Origin: PVC group bacterium
Lineage (GTDB): Bacteria > Verrucomicrobiota > Kiritimatiellia > SS1-B-03-39 > UBA6053
Length of the DNA stretch: 9,108 nucleotides
Assembly (NCBI GenBank): GCA_003565815.1
Contig: PXAS01000002.1
Coordinates: forward strand, 1 to 9,108
Direction: 5' to 3'
In this document: in pieces, positions 6,996 through 9,108 of the stretch
How the letters are laid out: each line of letters starts with the position of its first letter
How positions within the stretch are numbered: position 1 is the stretch's first letter
Notes under the pieces: generated by a model
Database searches by the model: none
What the model was told of the DNA's origin: nothing
Seen by the model: only the letters and a program-made list of their open reading frames with translations
Program-made: the position numbers and the translations under genes

Positions 6996-7853
6996 GACAG
7001 CCTTTTTCAACAACGCATTCGCCTGCTTTCCAAGCCGATGTCGCCCCGTCCCACGGGGTGCGCCCCGCTATTGCCGGAACTTTCCGGGATTCGCGCGGTG
7101 ATTTTCGACGTCTACGGAACCTGCTTCGTGAGCGGTTCCGGTGACATCGGGGTGAGTGCCGCCGATCCCAAAACCGGAGCACTGGTCGAATCCCTCAAGG
7201 AGCAGGGGGTGGAGATGCCCGAGGATTGGGCAGGTCCGGCGCTCGCCGAATTTTACGCTTTGATTGAAGCCCGGCATCGGGATTTGAAAGCCCAAGGCAC
7301 GGAATATCCTGAAATCCGTATCCTCGACATCTGGGAGCAATGGCGGCGCGAAACGGGCATGCAAGTGGATGTCGCCCAATTGGCCATTGACGTGGAGTGC
7401 CGTATTAACCCCGTCTGGCCCATGCCGGGGCTAATCCATACCCTGGAGCAATTGCAGGCCAGGGAACTCACGCTGGGGATTGTCAGCAACGCCCAGGTGT
7501 TCACCCCTTGTCTCTTCCCGGCGTTGGCTGGCCACACCCTTTCCGAACTGGGGGTTTCCCCGGGACACTGTGTGTGGTCCTGGCGGTTGCAGGAAGCCAA
7601 ACCCTCACGGCGTCTATACGAAATTCTCTTGGCGTCTCTGGCCGATATGGCCCCAAACGAATGCCTGTATGTGGGGAACGATATGCGCAACGATATCGCC
7701 CCCGCCGCCGGGGCGGGCATGCGGACCGCGCTGTTTGCCGGCGACGACCGTTCGCTTCGCCTCCGAGAGGGCGACCCGCTCGTGGGTGAGATTCGTCCCG
7801 ATGTCGTACTGACATCCCTGACGCAATTGCCCGGCATTTTGATTGAAGCCTGA
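6993..7853 (+). CDS. HAD-superfamily hydrolase, DxY motif I variant
   Basis: The protein is 286 residues, with the four HAD motifs in order. Motif I is VIFDVYGT (36-43), with nucleophile Asp39. Motif II is GIVSN with Ser165. Motif III is EAKPSRRLYE with Lys203. Motif IV is VGNDMRNDI (227-235), supplying acidic Asp230 and Asp234. A C1-type cap would lie between motifs I and II (about 44-155). In HAD phosphatases the residue two after the nucleophile is normally Asp, the general acid; here it is Tyr41. Tyr at this place is typical of L-2-haloacid dehalogenases and is also seen in other HAD proteins, so phosphatase activity should not be assumed. The N-terminal 30 residues before motif I are longer than usual. 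The substrate is unknown. Its place after two hybrid kinases suggests shared expression, not a known pathway. Confidence 0.88.
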   Translation: MDSLFQQRIRLLSKPMSPRPTGCAPLLPELSGIRAVIFDVYGTCFVSGSGDIGVSAADPKTGALVESLKEQGVEMPEDWAGPALAEFYALIEARHRDLKAQGTEYPEIRILDIWEQWRRETGMQVDVAQLAIDVECRINPVWPMPGLIHTLEQLQARELTLGIVSNAQVFTPCLFPALAGHTLSELGVSPGHCVWSWRLQEAKPSRRLYEILLASLADMAPNECLYVGNDMRNDIAPAAGAGMRTALFAGDDRSLRLREGDPLVGEIRPDVVLTSLTQLPGILIEA

Positions 7854-7896
7854 ATCCATGTGGTAGGCCCGTACTTTATCGCAATTTTGATTCAAG
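7836..7896 (+). repeat. Short direct repeat at the HAD 3' end
   Basis: ATTTTGATTGAAG (7836-7848, inside the end of the HAD gene) and ATTTTGATTCAAG (7884-7896, just downstream) differ at one base in 13. A GAAT follows each copy within a few bases. It may reflect a small local duplication. No terminator hairpin with a T run is evident directly after the HAD stop. Confidence 0.3.
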
Positions 7897-8013
7897 TGAA
7901 TGACGCGAAGCGGCAGAGGGGGACGAGGCGTCTGGCGTGACACCTGCGCGGCGCTCGGGGCCGGGACGGTCGAGGAGCTTGCGACGAGTCCGCCAGGAGA
8001 TGGGACCGCTGGG

Positions 8014-8042
8014 AAGGCTCGGGGGATTCGGGCCTCAGCCTT
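8014..8042 (+). repeat. GC-rich stem-loop in the convergent gap
   Basis: AAGGCT (8014-8019) and AGCCTT (8037-8042) are perfect inverted copies around a 17-base, G-rich loop. No T run follows, so it is not a standard terminator. It might belong to a structured RNA or be the trace of a mobile-element end. Confidence 0.25.
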
Positions 8043-8094
8043 GCGGGCGGGCCGGAGTTTGTCTGCCGGATGTATGGTTCTGTAACGTTCGATA

Positions 8095-8155
8095 AAAAGG
8101 GCTTACTCCAAACAATTAAAATTTGTTAGGGCTGAGCCGTTACACGACCCCTTTT
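8095..8155. terminator. Possible bidirectional terminator between convergent genes
   Basis: AAAAGGG (8095-8101) and CCCTTTT (8149-8155) are perfect 7-base inverted copies, each ending in T on its own outgoing strand. The region between carries two smaller dyads: AACAA/TTGTT (8111-8115 with 8123-8127), and GGCT-g-AGCC (8130-8138). The position between two converging genes suits a two-way terminator. The long internal loop and the composition jump here also fit an end of an inserted element. Confidence 0.3.
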
Positions 8156-8196
8156 CAACGAGGTCAATTTGGGAATCGCGTACGGGATCAGTGCGG

Positions 8197-8766
8197 TCAG
8201 TAACAACTAAAAGGTCCAGAAATTTCATTAGTAGTTTTTTGATAAATAAAATATTCCAAGTTAAAATAATGTGAATTCATTAAAAATTCCTGAAGAAACT
8301 CCAAATCTTTTGTATCGTTTTCGTATACTGTACCACCTGCAAATTTGTTTGGCAGAGGGATCGAGTGATGCAGAACAGTATAATAATTTATTTTTAAAAT
8401 GTCGGGATCATTTTTTTCTACAAAGAGAAAAGACGTCATCATTATATCAGCATTCCACATATGAACTTGACCGGTTAGGTCAATAAAGATGTCATTACTT
8501 TCTTCGAAGTTTTTAATATCAATGAATTGATTAATCACTATATCATTTTTACTGAAAAAAACTGATTGTTTGTTAATTTCTATTTCAATATTAACTTCAT
8601 TATTAAGATGTTTTATATCAGAAATTGAGTAAGAAATATGCGAATCTCTATCATCTTCCTTTCTGCTTAATACAGGGGAATTCGTGCATGAAGTTAACAT
8701 CAGCAATGAAAAAAAGAAACAAAAGTAAAGGCGAAGAAAAAAAAGAGTAAACCGTTTAATCATCAT
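8197..8766 (-). CDS. AT-rich predicted lipoprotein, unknown function
   Basis: From ATG at 8766 the product is 189 residues: MMIKR, a long Phe/Leu-rich hydrophobic segment, and the lipobox LTSC, whose Cys (27th residue) would be lipidated by signal peptidase II processing. The mature part is rich in Asn, Ile, Lys and Asp (SISDIKHLNNEVNIEIEI) with no domain I recognise; it looks like a small, mostly beta-strand protein held on a membrane. Other starts are ATG 8763, ATG 8775 and TTG 8787; GGTG at 8773-8770 best serves 8763 or 8766. GC is about 28% by hand count over 8221-8760, far below the kinase genes, which points to acquisition by transfer. The start overlaps the end of the upstream gene by about 11 bases, so the two are likely translationally coupled. 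An immunity role is possible by layout only. Confidence 0.72.
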   Translation of the reverse strand: MMIKRFTLFFLRLYFCFFFSLLMLTSCTNSPVLSRKEDDRDSHISYSISDIKHLNNEVNIEIEINKQSVFFSKNDIVINQFIDIKNFEESNDIFIDLTGQVHMWNADIMMTSFLFVEKNDPDILKINYYTVLHHSIPLPNKFAGGTVYENDTKDLEFLQEFLMNSHYFNLEYFIYQKTTNEISGPFSCY

Positions 8767-9108
8767 TTTCACCATATTCTGTATCAACTCGAAGTCCGAC
8801 TCTTACACCTTTCGATTCAGCTTCCTTGGTGATTTTTGGTTTTTGGAGGAAATTGTATTTTTGTTTTAGGGGTGCGTAATTGTAGTTGCGAAGGGCTTGC
8901 TGTTGGGGTGTTTTTCGTCTTCGCAGGCGTTTTTTCTTGGGAATGGGGGTGAGGGCGAGGAGAGCCATGCCAGTTGGGATCGTCGTCGTAGGTGTGGCAT
9001 GGTCGCTTGGTGTGTCGTGTCGCCGTAGATGCATTCCGGGCATCGTGGTTGTACTCGTTTCGCTGAGTTGATGTGGGTTTGCCGGTATAACGATCAAGCG
9101 TGGGGACA
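8756..9108 (-). CDS. 3' end of a gene entering from the right; tail possibly a toxin-like C terminus
   Basis: This minus-strand frame stays open from the window edge to TAA at 8758-8756. It ends RNYNYAPLKQKYNFLQKP, then KITKEAESKG, then VRVGLRVDTEYGENDD. The last 45 or so codons read like ordinary protein, and the stop overlaps the lipoprotein start, which supports the frame. Upstream (about 8880-9108) GC is near 57%, against an AT-rich tail and following gene. In that upstream part this frame is Thr/Pro/Arg-rich and unconvincing. The neighbouring frame reads LDRYTGKPTSTQRNEYNHD and then TYDDDPNWHG, which looks more protein-like; it closes at a TGA near the start of the AT-rich tail. A frameshift or a recombined junction may lie between. 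The N-terminal bulk is outside the window. I recognise no family, so the toxin idea is inference from layout. Confidence 0.4.
   Translation of the reverse strand, partial: SPRLIVIPANPHQLSETSTTTMPGMHLRRHDTPSDHATPTTTIPTGMALLALTPIPKKKRLRRRKTPQQQALRNYNYAPLKQKYNFLQKPKITKEAESKGVRVGLRVDTEYGENDD

Larger units (their letters stand above)
7854..8196. other. Non-coding stretch spanning a composition change, no credible gene
   Basis: These 343 bases separate the convergent HAD and lipoprotein genes. From about 7897 to 8070 the sequence is GC-rich and purine-biased. Open frames there (for example 7900-8085 on +) give low-complexity Arg/Gly-rich products with no ribosome site, so I do not call them genes. 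From about 8090 the sequence turns AT-rich. It holds several inverted repeats listed separately. I see no tRNA, rRNA or recognised riboswitch pattern. Confidence 0.55.

Noticed and set aside
7990..8085. Sequence ending GTATGGTTCTG that recalls the 3' strand of group II intron domain V
   Set aside because: No matching 5' strand with a GAAA-capped stem could be folded, and no reverse transcriptase gene is present.
7900..8085. + strand 61-codon open frame
   Set aside because: Low-complexity Arg/Gly/Ala composition in GC-rich non-coding sequence with no ribosome site.
8095..8200. Possible integron attC site beside the small lipoprotein gene
   Set aside because: GTTAGGG and nearby motifs do not satisfy the GTTRRRY / RYYYAAC pair, and no second site is seen.
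8886..9071. + strand 61-codon open frame at the right edge
   Set aside because: Arg/Val-rich product that looks like an antisense shadow; the minus strand has the coupled genes.
1..9108. CRISPR array, tRNA, rRNA or complete insertion sequence
   Set aside because: No regularly spaced repeats, no tRNA/rRNA-like segments and no transposase frame were seen on either strand.

Overview
The window is a bacterial chromosome segment of moderately high GC (roughly 55-60% in the main genes). The gene repertoire is a XylR-type LacI/AraC fusion regulator, a DeoR-type regulator, and two cytoplasmic PAS hybrid histidine kinases with C-terminal receivers. This suggests the Planctomycetota-Verrucomicrobiota-Lentisphaerota (PVC) group or a similar environmental phylum. 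That is an inference from gene style; no rRNA or other phylogenetic marker is present.

Layout. Positions 1-141 are non-coding and hold a +strand terminator-like hairpin that probably ends a gene outside the window. Positions 142-1323 (-) encode a XylR-like regulator. Its upstream region (1324-1551) carries a good promoter with an AT palindrome in the spacer. The same region also holds what looks like a decayed fragment of a LamG-like coding sequence. Positions 1552-2340 (-) encode a DeoR-family regulator. Positions 2341-2493 are a divergent promoter region. Positions 2494-7853 (+) form a probable three-gene operon: hybrid kinase 1 (PAS-PAS-HisKA-HATPase-REC), hybrid kinase 2 (PAS-GAF-like-PAS-HisKA-HATPase-REC, sharing a GTGA start/stop overlap with kinase 1), and a HAD-superfamily hydrolase whose motif I carries Tyr in place of the second Asp. 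Positions 7854-8196 are non-coding and change from GC-rich to AT-rich. Positions 8197-8766 (-) encode an AT-rich (about 28% GC) predicted lipoprotein. Its start overlaps the end of a gene entering from the right edge (8756-9108, -). That partial gene has ordinary GC in its upstream part and an AT-rich tail.

How the parts may work together. The two kinases are paralogues from their second PAS domain to the C terminus. Both are soluble and neither has a DNA-binding output, so they probably sense intracellular signals and pass phosphate to partners encoded elsewhere. Kinase 2 lacks the acidic residue normally next to the phospho-accepting His. The two sugar-type regulators have no catabolic genes beside them here. 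The right-edge pair (normal-GC body, AT-rich C-terminal tail, overlapping AT-rich lipoprotein gene) resembles a polymorphic-toxin tip followed by an immunity lipoprotein. This is the most interesting hypothesis in the window, but it rests on layout and composition, not on a recognised domain.
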